Position numbers and translations under genes: made by a program. From the NCBI RefSeq assembly GCF_002860165.1, contig NZ_PGUZ01000013.1, positions 49,602-113,601 on the forward strand: a DNA stretch of 64,000 nt, written 5' to 3'. Below are positions 24,546 through 33,433 of this stretch, in pieces. Source of the DNA: Bacillus sp. V3-13. Lineage in GTDB: Bacteria > Bacillota > Bacilli > Bacillales > Cytobacillaceae. The notes beneath the pieces were generated by a model. It was not told the DNA's origin, made no database searches, and saw nothing but the letters and a program-made list of their open reading frames with translations. The stretch's first letter is position 1, and every line of letters starts with the position of its first letter.

Positions 24546-25586
24546 ATGAACCTAATTGACATGTCTTTTAAACCAGTCCGTTTTGAAGTTGAATGCAAGT
24601 ACTCGATATTGTTTGAATGTGCTTTAGGAATTGCAGCTTCTACCTATCCAAGGCTTCACGGCCATTTAGAAAGGCCAAAAATTTACTGGGACACTCTTCA
24701 CCAATCACTTTCAAAAGAACTTCAGGAAGAGCTTCTCTTTTGCCAAAAAAATAATACATGGAAAATCCTGCTTCAATTGCTTCATGAAAGGGACTTTCAA
24801 TCACTGGATGAGCTTCTTCAATACATCGAAGAACTACCGGACGAACAGTTAAAATACGTCTCTTTTCCATATTTGGATTTATCCCAGCAGCAAAACCGCA
24901 AGCTTGGAGCAAAAGGGGATGAAAGGGCGGTCAAGGAAATGATAGCAGCCTGTCAGGGCCATGCATTTTTCCCGGGTTTAATAGAGTTTGTGTTTAGAGA
25001 GAATCCTGCTGCTTTAAGGAAGCACCTAATCACACTCATGGAAAAATGGAATCATGAAGTTACCGGCAAGGATGAAGGCACTTTGGACATATTAAAAAGG
25101 GATGCAGAAGCCAAGTCACGCATGATGGGAAAACTATCAAGTTCCCAGATGGTCCAACGGGCAGCAGGGGTGGAATATGAGGCAGAAACAAATATAACCA
25201 AGGTTGTACTTATCCCACATTATATTTATCGTCCATGGACGATTGAAGCGAACCTTGAAGGTACAAAAGTATTCTATTATCCTGTCAGCGATGAGAGTTT
25301 ATCGGACGGCTTCTACAAACATCTACCTCCAGCAGCGTTAGTAAATTTTTATAAAGCACTGGGAGATGAGAAGAGGCTGCGGATCTTAAAACTTTTATAT
25401 GAAAAAGAACGGACATTGAAAGAGTTAACCGAATTGCTTGAGCTTGGAAAGACGACGGTACACCATCATTTGGTTCTGCTGCGTTCTGCCCAGATTGTAA
25501 AAGTGAACAACAATGGAAGCTACTCTTTGAACGAGTTCCCGCTGAATATGAGAGAACAACTTCTGAAGGAATATTTGCAATGCTAA
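24546..25586 (+). CDS. ArsR-type regulator with large N-terminal domain
   Basis: A 346-residue protein. The last 80 residues are an ArsR winged helix (KALGDEKRLRILKLLYEKER, KTTVHHHLVLLRSA). The first 260 residues form a helical domain of the DUF5937 type, probably sensing a ligand. No ArsR metal-site Cys pair is visible. AAAAGGAGGCG precedes ATG 24546. It overlaps the MFS gene by seven bases, so it most likely controls that exporter, perhaps through the long inverted repeat upstream. Confidence 0.8.
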   Translation: MNLIDMSFKPVRFEVECKYSILFECALGIAASTYPRLHGHLERPKIYWDTLHQSLSKELQEELLFCQKNNTWKILLQLLHERDFQSLDELLQYIEELPDEQLKYVSFPYLDLSQQQNRKLGAKGDERAVKEMIAACQGHAFFPGLIEFVFRENPAALRKHLITLMEKWNHEVTGKDEGTLDILKRDAEAKSRMMGKLSSSQMVQRAAGVEYEAETNITKVVLIPHYIYRPWTIEANLEGTKVFYYPVSDESLSDGFYKHLPPAALVNFYKALGDEKRLRILKLLYEKERTLKELTELLELGKTTVHHHLVLLRSAQIVKVNNNGSYSLNEFPLNMREQLLKEYLQC

Positions 25587-26794
25587 GTGATCGATCAGTA
25601 TTTCATGCTTACTTGGCTGGAAGAGCGTCATCCACTTTTGCAAGTACGTTTGGGACGTTTCTTATTTCCTGGATTTTTTATGATTTAACAGGATCAAAGA
25701 CTGCAATGGGAAGCTTGTTTTTACTCAGTATTCTGGCACAAATAGCAGTCCAATTCATCGTTGGTCCGTACATTGACCGCTGGTCGCGAACATTTGTCAT
25801 GAAGCTGTCAGAAATCATCAGACTCATCACATTTGTGATGCTCCTGGTATGTTTGTTGCTCGGGTTGATGAATCCTGCCTTTTTGTATATCGCGGCCTTT
25901 TTCACTTCAATTGTGATATACGACGCAGCAGCAGACGCTATTATTCCGAAACTCGTACATAAAAATGAGCTGGTGCAAGCAAATGCAAAGGTTTCAGGGA
26001 TTACCCAGTTGATTAGATTAATTGCCTTACCTGCCGGCGGATTTTTGCTCGCCAATTTCGGGCAAATGATCGCTGTTGCAATTGTGCTGTCGTTCTATCT
26101 TTTTTCGATCCTGCTTCTTCCATTGTTAAAAGAGAACAATGAAAGCCCGCTTAGTAAAGCGTCATGGTTGAAACAATTCAAGGCAGGCCTCGAGATATAT
26201 AAACAGCATAAAATCCTTCTTGTTCTTGGAAGCTTTATTGCCACGACAAGTTTCGGTGTCTTTGCAGCCCAGGCGATGTATATTCCATATGTGACGGAAA
26301 TATTGGGGGGAACATCTTTTGGATATGGTTTTTTCGCCGCGTCATTTCCACTCGGTTATATCATCGGTTCATACATGGCAGGAAAGTTGGGGGTACCCGA
26401 AAAATACCTATATTTTGTCATGATAAGTGCACTGTTTGTCGGTGGGAGCACATACATATTTTTAGGACTGACCGACACTTTGTGGCTTGCGATCCTTATC
26501 GAAATGGTTGCCGGAATTGTGATGCCGTTCTGGAATGTTTATAGCACGACAATCTACCAGCGTCTCGTGCCGGATCAAATATTGGGCCAAGTACTTTCCG
26601 TCCGTTTTTTGCTCACGAAAGCGGCAACGCCGATTGGAATACTGTACGGAACCTTTTCTGCAGCGATGTTCAACCTGCCATTTTTATTTTTGTCTGTCGG
26701 GCTCATCATCTGCGCGGTGACAGGAGCAGGATTTTTTCTGATCTATCGTTCTTCGAGAGCGAACCATAATACAGTCCTTACTATTAAAAAATAG
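25580..26794 (+). CDS. MFS transporter
   Basis: A 404-residue major facilitator with about twelve helices. Charged loops such as YIDRWSRTFVMKLSEIIR carry the motif-A-like D/R pattern of the MFS_3 (enterobactin-exporter-like) group. The substrate is unknown; drug or siderophore-like compounds are typical of this group. Its ATG lies inside the end of the ArsR gene, so the two are translationally coupled. Confidence 0.85.
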   Translation: MLSDRSVFHAYLAGRASSTFASTFGTFLISWIFYDLTGSKTAMGSLFLLSILAQIAVQFIVGPYIDRWSRTFVMKLSEIIRLITFVMLLVCLLLGLMNPAFLYIAAFFTSIVIYDAAADAIIPKLVHKNELVQANAKVSGITQLIRLIALPAGGFLLANFGQMIAVAIVLSFYLFSILLLPLLKENNESPLSKASWLKQFKAGLEIYKQHKILLVLGSFIATTSFGVFAAQAMYIPYVTEILGGTSFGYGFFAASFPLGYIIGSYMAGKLGVPEKYLYFVMISALFVGGSTYIFLGLTDTLWLAILIEMVAGIVMPFWNVYSTTIYQRLVPDQILGQVLSVRFLLTKAATPIGILYGTFSAAMFNLPFLFLSVGLIICAVTGAGFFLIYRSSRANHNTVLTIKK

Positions 26795-26895
26795 CATTCT
26801 TATAAATGTCAGATTCACATCTCGAAAGTTATCAATTAAACGTCTCGATCAGATCGGGTATAATAAAAATACCAATACAAAGAAGAGGTAAGCGA

Positions 26896-27264
26896 ATGGC
26901 AGATACGTTACGAAAAGAAATCAAAGAGAAAATTGAAAACGGAGAATTTAATTGTGAAAAGGAGTTAACATTGTCTGTAATCAGCGGGAAGTGGAAAATC
27001 GTCATTCTCTGGTATTTAGGGAAAGAAGGTCCACACCGGTTTGGTGAACTGCAGAAGCTTTTTCCAAAAATCACGCAAAAAATGCTGTCGAGCCAGCTCA
27101 AGGAATTGATCGAAGATGGTATCGTTCTGCGCACAGCCTACCCGGAGGTTCCCCCTCGGGTCGAGTATTCATTGACGGAGCTCGGTCAAACGCTGATGCC
27201 AATTATCGAGATGATGTATGAGTGGGGAAAAAAGCGGATAGAGGATCTTCAACAAAGCCTCTAA
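26896..27264 (+). CDS. HxlR-family regulator
   Basis: A 122-residue winged-helix protein. [32 protein letters not shown] and [19 protein letters not shown] are the HxlR/MarR-like HTH blocks. Members often respond to electrophiles, although the only clear N-terminal Cys is in [11 protein letters not shown], the position of the sensing Cys in HypR/HxlR. AAGAGGTAAGCGA fixes ATG 26896. It has the same orientation as the MFS gene, 101 bases behind it, and its target is unknown. Confidence 0.85.
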   Translation: MADTLRKEIKEKIENGEFNCEKELTLSVISGKWKIVILWYLGKEGPHRFGELQKLFPKITQKMLSSQLKELIEDGIVLRTAYPEVPPRVEYSLTELGQTLMPIIEMMYEWGKKRIEDLQQSL

Positions 27265-27388
27265 AAACCAGCAACGATCCAATAGTACCCTAAAAGTAAT
27301 CTACTTACAAAAAAGTTCGTTCTTGTCATGTTTATAAATATCCATGATAATCAAGCAAGAAAGATAACGTTTTGTAAGGGGTGGTACA

Positions 27389-28258
27389 ATGAAAATTCGT
27401 GTTTCAGCAGTGCAGTACCATTTGCACACAATCCAATCATTTGAACAATTCGCGAAGCAATGCGAGCATTATATAAAAACAGCCCAGGAGTACGGTTCCG
27501 AGTTTGTTCTGTTTCCAGAATTTTTTACAACCCAGCTGCTGTCAATCGGCAGTGAGCAGGGAACGAATTTGACAATCAATGAACTGCCCGGCTTTACGGA
27601 GCAATACCGTGAGCTTTTTGCCGGCTTTGCAAAAGACACCGGCATGCATATTATCGGGGGAACCCATGTCATAAACAGGGACGGAAAGTTGTACAATGTC
27701 GCCCACCTTTTTTATCCGGATGGAAGAATTGAAGAGCAGGCGAAGCTCCACATCACGCCAACTGAGGTGCATGAATGGAATATGACGGCCGGTGATGGAC
27801 TGGCTGTTTTCGATACCGAAAAAGGAAGAATTGCGATTCTGACATGCTATGATATTGAGTTTCCGGAGATCGTCAGAATGGCGAAGGCAAAAGGAGCCGA
27901 TGTGATCTTTTGTCCGTCCTGCACCGATGATCGCCACGGCTTTCACCGCGTCCGCTATACAAGCCATGCGAGAGCGATCGAAAACCAGGTGTATGTCGTT
28001 TTGACCGGTACAGTCGGGGCGTTACCGACTGTTGATTTTATGCGCGCAAACTTTGGCCAGGCAGCAGTGATTACGCCAAATGATATTCCTTTTCCGCCGC
28101 AAGGCCTTCTCGCCCAAGGTGAATTGAATAACGATATGATCGTCACTGCTGACCTTGATTTAAGCCTTCTGTACGAGGTTCGCGAAAAAGGTTCGGTTAC
28201 GACTTGGCGGGACCGCCGCGTCGATTTGTATCCGGACTGGGAAAAAACCAATATTTGA
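27389..28258 (+). CDS. Carbon-nitrogen hydrolase (nitrilase superfamily)
   Basis: A 289-residue amidase-type hydrolase. The catalytic triad is visible as Glu in LFPEFF (about residue 45), Lys in EQAKLHITPTE and Cys in LTCYDIEFPE. It hydrolyses an amide or nitrile; the substrate is unknown. It is followed closely by two GNAT acetyltransferases. In B. subtilis YhcX, a nitrilase domain and a GNAT domain form one protein, so the neighbours probably work on related compounds. AAGGGGTGG precedes the ATG. Confidence 0.85.
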   Translation: MKIRVSAVQYHLHTIQSFEQFAKQCEHYIKTAQEYGSEFVLFPEFFTTQLLSIGSEQGTNLTINELPGFTEQYRELFAGFAKDTGMHIIGGTHVINRDGKLYNVAHLFYPDGRIEEQAKLHITPTEVHEWNMTAGDGLAVFDTEKGRIAILTCYDIEFPEIVRMAKAKGADVIFCPSCTDDRHGFHRVRYTSHARAIENQVYVVLTGTVGALPTVDFMRANFGQAAVITPNDIPFPPQGLLAQGELNNDMIVTADLDLSLLYEVREKGSVTTWRDRRVDLYPDWEKTNI

Positions 28259-28270
28259 AGGGTGAGTGAA

Positions 28271-28936
28271 TTGCGATACCAAAGCGAGTTTTTTGTATAT
28301 GATCAGGAAAAGCCTGTTCCAGTCGTGATTCGCAACTATAGCAACAACGATTTTGATGAATTAATCCAGATCCAATCCGAATGCTTTCCGCCGCCATTTC
28401 CTTCCGAGTTATGGTGGAATAAGGAGCAGCTCAACAACCATGTCAAACTGTTTCCCGAGGGGGCGCTTTGTGTTGAAGTGAATGGTGAACTGGCCGGCTC
28501 TCTGACCGGCTTATGTATAGATTTTGACCCGGATCATCCTGTCCATACATGGGAAGAAGTAACGGATAATGGCTATATCCGCAATCACAATCCGCAGGGC
28601 AATACTCTTTATATTGTCGATATAAGCGTACGTCCCAAATATCGCAAGCTCGGCCTCGGCAAGCTGATGATGCAGGCAATGTACCATGTTGTGATCGAAC
28701 TCGGCCTCAAACGTCTCCTCGGTGGCGGCAGGATGCCGGGGTATAAGCAAAAATCAGCTGAAATGAGTGCCGAGCAATATGTCGAGGCTGTCACTGCCGG
28801 CGACATAAAGGATCCGGTCATTTCGTTCCTGCTCAGATGCGGCAGGGTGCCAGTTGCCGTTGTCGAAAAATATTTGGATGACGAGGATTCATGCAATTAC
28901 GGGACGTTAATGGAATGGAAAAATCCGTTTAAATAA
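28271..28936 (+). CDS. GNAT acetyltransferase
   Basis: A 221-residue acetyltransferase. The acetyl-CoA loop is in VRPKYRKLGLGKLMMQAM. The C-terminal part (SAEQYVEAVTAGDIKDPVISF) resembles the GNAT half of YhcX-type fusions. I choose the TTG at 28271, six bases after AAGGGTGAG; a GTG at 28262 lies within that site. It starts 12 bases after the hydrolase stop. Confidence 0.8.
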   Translation: MRYQSEFFVYDQEKPVPVVIRNYSNNDFDELIQIQSECFPPPFPSELWWNKEQLNNHVKLFPEGALCVEVNGELAGSLTGLCIDFDPDHPVHTWEEVTDNGYIRNHNPQGNTLYIVDISVRPKYRKLGLGKLMMQAMYHVVIELGLKRLLGGGRMPGYKQKSAEMSAEQYVEAVTAGDIKDPVISFLLRCGRVPVAVVEKYLDDEDSCNYGTLMEWKNPFK

Positions 28937-28956
28937 TCTGAGGGAGCGCTGCGCAG

Positions 28957-29628
28957 ATGAAATACTTGAGAATTACCAGCATTGAAGATCCGTTATTTCG
29001 CAAAATGCACAACTTAATGCAGGAAGTTTTTCCGCCGGAAGAAGTTCTTGAATATGACCTATGGAAGGAGCCGCTTGAAGACCCGGGCATTCGCGTATTT
29101 GTCGCGGTTCATGGCGATGATGTCGTAGGTGCAACCGAATATCGTTACTATCCCGACTGGAATATCGCGATGACCGACTTCACGATCATCGGACGCCCTG
29201 GCTTGAGCATTGGCCGTTTCCTTGCGCAAAACCGCCAGAATGACTTGAACGAGCTGGCGAAAAGCAACGGGAAAGAACTATTCGGAATGTTTGCCGAAAT
29301 TTATGACCCATACCAGGCGGGAGATCATGAGTTTGGCGGAGTACAAGCAATGAATCCGTTCGTACGCCGTGAGGTTTTGTCCCATCTCGGCTATAAGCGT
29401 CTTGATTTCACTTACGTGCATCCTTCATGGAAAAACGACGGCGAGGCGGTTACCGGCCTTGACCTATGTTTTATGCCTGTCGATGAAAACTTAAGTGAAA
29501 TACCAGCACAGCTCGTTGTCGATTTTTTAAAAAATTACTATGCTGTTCTGCCAAACAAGCCGACCGAATGGCTGAACATGGTTGAGCAGCTTGAAAAACA
29601 GGAGTCCGTATCACTTCTGCCATTATAA
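28957..29628 (+). CDS. GNAT-like protein
   Basis: A 223-residue protein starting 20 bases after the previous GNAT, with AGGGAGCGCTGC upstream. The fold looks GNAT-like (VFVAVHGDDVVGATEYRYYPDWNIAMTDFTI as the beta4-beta5 region), but the usual R-x-x-G-x-G loop is weak. It was probably co-selected with the nitrilase and GNAT genes in one operon. The function is unknown. Confidence 0.65.
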   Translation: MKYLRITSIEDPLFRKMHNLMQEVFPPEEVLEYDLWKEPLEDPGIRVFVAVHGDDVVGATEYRYYPDWNIAMTDFTIIGRPGLSIGRFLAQNRQNDLNELAKSNGKELFGMFAEIYDPYQAGDHEFGGVQAMNPFVRREVLSHLGYKRLDFTYVHPSWKNDGEAVTGLDLCFMPVDENLSEIPAQLVVDFLKNYYAVLPNKPTEWLNMVEQLEKQESVSLLPL

Positions 29629-29670
29629 ACCGAAACCCTGTCAGCTTTTTTCACAATGGTCAATTTTTTC

Positions 29671-29953
29671 TTGCCATCTTCTATCAACTCAGCAAGGACT
29701 TATTTCCGATGATATCCCAAAGGTCGTTTGGGATACTGCAGAGCCGGAGTCAATCATTGATATCATCGTAAAACTGAATTTGCTGCCTTCAAAGGGAGAA
29801 GCGCGCAAAATGATTCAAAATGGTGGAATAAGGGTGAATGGCGAAAAAATGAATGATATTCATTCCCGGATAGCGGTACAAGGTGAAACAATCATCCAGG
29901 TTGGCAAACGGAAATTTGTAAAATTGCTTGGAAACAATCAGGGGGTGAATTGA
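29671..29953 (+). pseudogene. Tail of a tyrosyl-tRNA synthetase (S4 domain)
   Basis: From about 29690 the frame reads QQGLISDDIPKVVWDT followed by an S4 RNA-binding domain (LNLLPSKGEARKMIQNGGIR, VNGEKMND, KFVKL). This is how the C-terminus of tyrosyl-tRNA synthetases is built. The Rossmann catalytic part with HIGH and KMSKS is absent; the region upstream is the GNAT gene. The frame is open back to 29582, but those residues have no family likeness. Either it is a truncated tyrS copy or a stand-alone S4 protein; no ribosome site is clear. Confidence 0.6.
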
Positions 29954-30002
29954 CTCATTATTTAAAAAGTTATTGATCAAAAATGCTTTAAATACATCCA
30001 AA

Positions 30003-30033
30003 AAAAGGTTGCTCTCGCTGGAAGCAACCTTTT
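30003..30033. terminator. Convergent terminator
   Basis: AAAAGGTTGC pairs with GCAACCTTTT. It lies between the tyrS remnant and the DUF4003 gene and, with A- and T-rich flanks, can work on both strands. Confidence 0.65.
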
Positions 30034-30045
30034 CGGATTGCAGGA

Positions 30046-31041
30046 TCAAGCGTCGCCGCTGCCGGTTATCGCTACTGAAGCGCCGACAATCGCTGCGTAC
30101 ATGGCCGCTTGCTGCGCCTGGATCAATGCTTCCATTGTTGTATAAAGGCCGGTATTTAATAAACTCGAATTCTCAATTTTTTCACTCATGACAAAATTAA
30201 CGGCCATCGTCAGATTCATATCTTTATGCCATTTGAAGTGTTTATTGGCGTTAAGCTCGTTTGTGATCTGTTTAATTAGAGTAAGATCATTGCTGCTATT
30301 TTCAACAAAGGAAAGCAAACCAATTGCAGGATAATGCATCGGCTTCAGCTTAATGCCCCATTTTTGAAATGAATCCAGCAAGGTAAAGCAGCGCTGTATT
30401 AACAGTTCGCTGTCTTTTTCATCATTAAGTGAGAGAATATGGCTTAAAAACTGGAGATCATTCCCTTTCTTGAAGCCGCCGGCAGCCAGGTTCGTATAAT
30501 AGATGTCAATCGCGTCCATAAGTTCATCAATGGAACCGTCCACATCCGCAAGCAGGACTGCGAGGGGATAGTCACTGTTTGTTGTCAGGAAAAGATGCTT
30601 TGAGCGCATTCCTTTATAAATCGCCAGAGACTTTACGATTTTTTCCTGATAGCTGTCACCCTTCACGTCATTTTCCAGCATCGGCAATGCGGCAATATAG
30701 GTAAAGGCGCCTCTGCTGAAGCCGCTTCTCACCATCTGTTCATATAATTTAAGATACTCATCGAATTTTTCCTCTGGTTGTTCATAGCGGACAGCAAATG
30801 CCGCTGCAATCGTATAACGCTGTGACGATTTAAGTGTTGAAAAGACTCCGACTCTATCCTTTATATAATTGCTTAAATCAATAAACCTCCTAAGATCGAA
30901 CGATTGGCCGTTAAGGATATACATGGATGAAACCATCATGAGCGTACGATTATCAGACACTTTCCATTTTAGGTGGTCCTTTAATTCAGAATAGATACTT
31001 GAATATAAGTCCAGCTTACGCCGTAATGATGTGGACAGCAT
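30046..31041 (-). CDS. DUF4003 family protein
   Basis: A 331-residue, largely helical protein with the DUF4003 pattern: MMVSSMYILNG, KSSQRYTIAAAFAVR, LTTNSDYPLAVLLAD and HYPAIGLLSF. The last 30 residues (MEALIQAQQAAMYAAIVGAS) are small and hydrophobic, perhaps a membrane contact. The function is unknown. GGAAGTGATCAT precedes ATG 31041. It is monocistronic. Confidence 0.8.
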   Translation of the reverse strand: MLSTSLRRKLDLYSSIYSELKDHLKWKVSDNRTLMMVSSMYILNGQSFDLRRFIDLSNYIKDRVGVFSTLKSSQRYTIAAAFAVRYEQPEEKFDEYLKLYEQMVRSGFSRGAFTYIAALPMLENDVKGDSYQEKIVKSLAIYKGMRSKHLFLTTNSDYPLAVLLADVDGSIDELMDAIDIYYTNLAAGGFKKGNDLQFLSHILSLNDEKDSELLIQRCFTLLDSFQKWGIKLKPMHYPAIGLLSFVENSSNDLTLIKQITNELNANKHFKWHKDMNLTMAVNFVMSEKIENSSLLNTGLYTTMEALIQAQQAAMYAAIVGASVAITGSGDA

Positions 31042-31196
31042 ATGATCACTTCCTTTAAGAAATGTTATATTGTTATACGGAAAAGAAGCTGGAAAGTTTC
31101 AATTATTTGTAAAATTTCCGAGAAAAAAAGATATTAATTTGAAGCTATATTTTTGGACGGGATTAATATATTTCTAGAAGGAGGATGATCGCTATC

Positions 31197-31478
31197 ATGT
31201 TAATGGTTCAGTCCGGCTTATCGATTTTGCTTTTATTCACTGCTTTCCGCTTTTTATCCGCTCAGTCGCATGCACGAAAACCATATGGCAAAGCCATCTT
31301 CAACCTGCTATTTCTATTAAGCTCGATTCCGTTAATGTATGTGGTGTACGGAGAGTACAGCGGACATATTTCGGATGCCAAAATAGAGGTCGGGATTGGC
31401 TTTCTTTTAACATGGTTGGTAACAGGTTTAGTGTTTATAATCGGGATGGTAAAATATTATAGGAATAGAATAAGATAA
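31197..31478 (+). CDS. Small membrane protein, 93 aa
   Basis: Three hydrophobic stretches (residues about 3-22, 34-52 and 66-88) with positively charged ends. No family is recognised. The AGAAGGAGG at 31177-31184 directly abuts an ATG at 31185, so the ATG at 31197 (spacing 12) is a better though not ideal start. It is a lone gene facing the repeat array downstream. Confidence 0.55.
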   Translation: MLMVQSGLSILLLFTAFRFLSAQSHARKPYGKAIFNLLFLLSSIPLMYVVYGEYSGHISDAKIEVGIGFLLTWLVTGLVFIIGMVKYYRNRIR

Positions 31479-31623
31479 CATCTTTTCATGCATTACTGGA
31501 AACAGCGATGTTTTTTTATGGTAATTGTATCCACAAATTGCTAAAATAAAAGAGTCTATATAACTTGAATTTAACATTTTCCAGCTATCTTCAGATGGGC
31601 TAAAGAGAGCGGGTGCTTTTATT

Positions 31624-31851
31624 GCTCATGAAGGACAAAACTCATTTGAAAAATAGTAAAAGTGGTCTTCATAGGGCTCATGAAGGACAAAACTCATTCG
31701 AAAAATAGGAAAAGTGGTCTTCATAGGGCTCATGAAGGACAAAATTCATTCGAAAAATAGGAAAAGTGGTCTTCATAGGGCTCATGAAGGACAAAACTCA
31801 TTTGAAAAATAGTAAAAGTGGTCTTCATAGGGCTGTGAAGGACAAAACTTA
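31624..31851. repeat. 52-bp direct tandem repeat, four copies plus a partial
   Basis: Copies start at 31624, 31676, 31728 and 31780, each 52 bases long, with a partial degenerate fifth at 31832. Units differ at only a few positions (CATTTG/CATTCG, TAGT/TAGG, ACTC/ATTC). Within a unit ATGAAGGAC can pair with GTCTTCAT, so each copy could form a hairpin with one bulge. There are no spacers, so it is not CRISPR. The whole stretch 31479-32006 otherwise contains no gene; open frames here are by-products of the repeat. Confidence 0.9.
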
Positions 31852-32006
31852 TAGGGAATACGAGAAAAATGTCCTTATGAGTCCGATATATGGAAAGATT
31901 AATAATTGGCGAGAAAAGCTCTCTATTTCTAAAATATCAAAGCCCGTAAATCAATAATTCAACTTATATAATAGTTTATTTAAAAAATTATAATGTGGGG
32001 GCGGCT

Positions 32007-32677
32007 ATGAAAGCTGTATTATTTGATTTGGATGGCACATTGTTGGATCGCGATCAATCTCTGCAAAGGTTCATAGTCTCCCAATATTATCGCTTTTCCA
32101 ATTATCTTGGCCATGTCCCAATACATACTTACACCACCCGCTTTGTCGAACTTGATTGCCATGGTTATAAGGGAAAAGACGTGGTTTATCGAAAGATGGG
32201 CGAAGAATTAAACATTGCGGAACGTGTTTGCGAGAGTTTATATGCGGACTACTTCGACAGCTTTCACCTTTATTGTGTTCCCTTTCCTAATCTCATCAAG
32301 CTGTTGGAAGTTTTAAAACGCTACTCGCTTTCACTTGGATTGATTACGAATGGGTACCATGACTTTCAATTGAAAAATATTAAGGCATTGAATATTGAAC
32401 ACTATTTTGATGTTATCCTCATTTCGAAACGGCAGGGATAAAAAAGCCGAACCCGGAAATTTTCAAAAGAGCGATGGACCAGCTTGGAATTTCAGCGGAG
32501 GAAAGCATCTTTGTCGGCGACCATCCTGAAAACGATATAGCGGGGGCGAAAAGGGCGGGGATGACCGCGATTTGGAAAAGAAATGAAGATTGGAGCATGG
32601 ACGGGGCAAAGGCTGATTTTATCATAGATGATCTGCTCGAGCTTTGTTTAATTTTAGAAGAGATTGATGCTAAATAA
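32007..32677 (+). pseudogene. HAD-family hydrolase, frameshifted
   Basis: The first part (to 32441) has the HAD motif I FDLDGTLLDRD and motif II in LGLITNGYHD. It then shifts: near 32420-32428 the DNA reads ATTTCGAAACGG where ATTTCCGAAACGG would continue as ISETAGIKKPNPEIF. From there another frame encodes the rest, including motif IV FVGDHPENDIAGAKRAG, to 32677. A single missing C explains it. It is either a young pseudogene or a sequencing error, because every motif is otherwise intact. Intact length would be about 223 residues. Confidence 0.8.
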
Positions 32678-32696
32678 GGAAAATACCACAGCAATT

Positions 32697-32730
32697 AAGA
32701 GATAATCTTGTGGCTATCTCTTTTTTTTTT
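32697..32730 (+). terminator. Terminator after HAD gene
   Basis: AAGAGATA pairs with TATCTCTT, followed by about eight more T. Confidence 0.7.
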
Positions 32731-32818
32731 ATGTTTATCTGTTACAACTTGTTAATTAATCGGCATTACCCGAATTCATCAGAATATTATAGAGGGAAGA
32801 AACATGGGAGGTGAATAT

Positions 32819-33247
32819 GTGGCAGTTGTTAAGGCGACGGAATCTGATATTGAACTTTTGGCAAGGCTGCTCAGGGCAGAAGCTGAAGGAGAAGGGGAAG
32901 TTGGTATGCTGCTCGTAGGCAACGTTGGGATAAATCGGATCAGGGCCAATTGTTCCGATTTTAGAGGGCTGCGAACCATACCGCAAATGATCTATCAGCC
33001 CCATGCCTTTGAAGCAGTTCAGAAGGGTTACTTTTATCAGCGGGCAAGGGAAAGTGAAAAACGCTTGGCCCGTCGGGTTATTAATGGAGAGAGACGCTGG
33101 CCGGCAAAATATAGCTTGTGGTATTTCAGACCTCCGGGCGATTGTCCGCCAACCTGGTATAATCAACCTCACGTTGCCCGTTACAAGCTTCACTGTTTTT
33201 ACCAGCCGACGGGTGCGGAATGCGAAAATGTTTACAATGTTTATTAA
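32819..33247 (+). CDS. cwlJ: Spore cortex-lytic enzyme CwlJ
   Basis: Cell-wall hydrolase in the spore coat that degrades cortex during calcium-dipicolinate-triggered germination. It is 142 residues from GTG 32819, equal to B. subtilis CwlJ. The SleB/CwlJ catalytic domain shows ARLLRAEAEGEGEVGMLLVG, NRIRANCSDF, YQRARESE and SLWYFRPPGDCPPTWYNQP. GGGAGGTG lies seven bases before the GTG; the ATG at 32804 precedes this site and is rejected. CwlJ needs GerQ in B. subtilis; no gerQ is present here. It ends at a terminator (33281-33320). Confidence 0.95.
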   Translation: MAVVKATESDIELLARLLRAEAEGEGEVGMLLVGNVGINRIRANCSDFRGLRTIPQMIYQPHAFEAVQKGYFYQRARESEKRLARRVINGERRWPAKYSLWYFRPPGDCPPTWYNQPHVARYKLHCFYQPTGAECENVYNVY

Positions 33248-33280
33248 ATTTATATCTTGATTGTTAAGCGATAATAGCTT

Positions 33281-33320
33281 CTTGTCCACTGGCTGATTAA
33301 AAGCTTGTGGACTTTTTTTC
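33281..33320 (+). terminator. Terminator after cwlJ
   Basis: TTGTCCAC pairs with GTGGAC across a long loop, followed by seven T. Confidence 0.55.
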
Positions 33321-33433
33321 AGTCTTCTTAGTTTTGCACAATGATACCGAATTATTGCTAAAAAAATCCCGGTTCATTTATAATACCATTTGTAAACTGA
33401 CAACAGCTTTAGCATGTGCAGAGGAGCCAGATG

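Noticed and set aside
31624..31851. CRISPR-like array
   Set aside because: The copies are contiguous 52-bp units with no unique spacers, and no cas gene is in the window.
31766..31957. 63-codon open frame inside the 52-bp repeats
   Set aside because: Its sequence is produced by the repeat units and has no ribosome site or family likeness.
32756..33289. 177-codon open frame opposite cwlJ
   Set aside because: It is the complement of a well-identified gene and shows no recognisable protein features.
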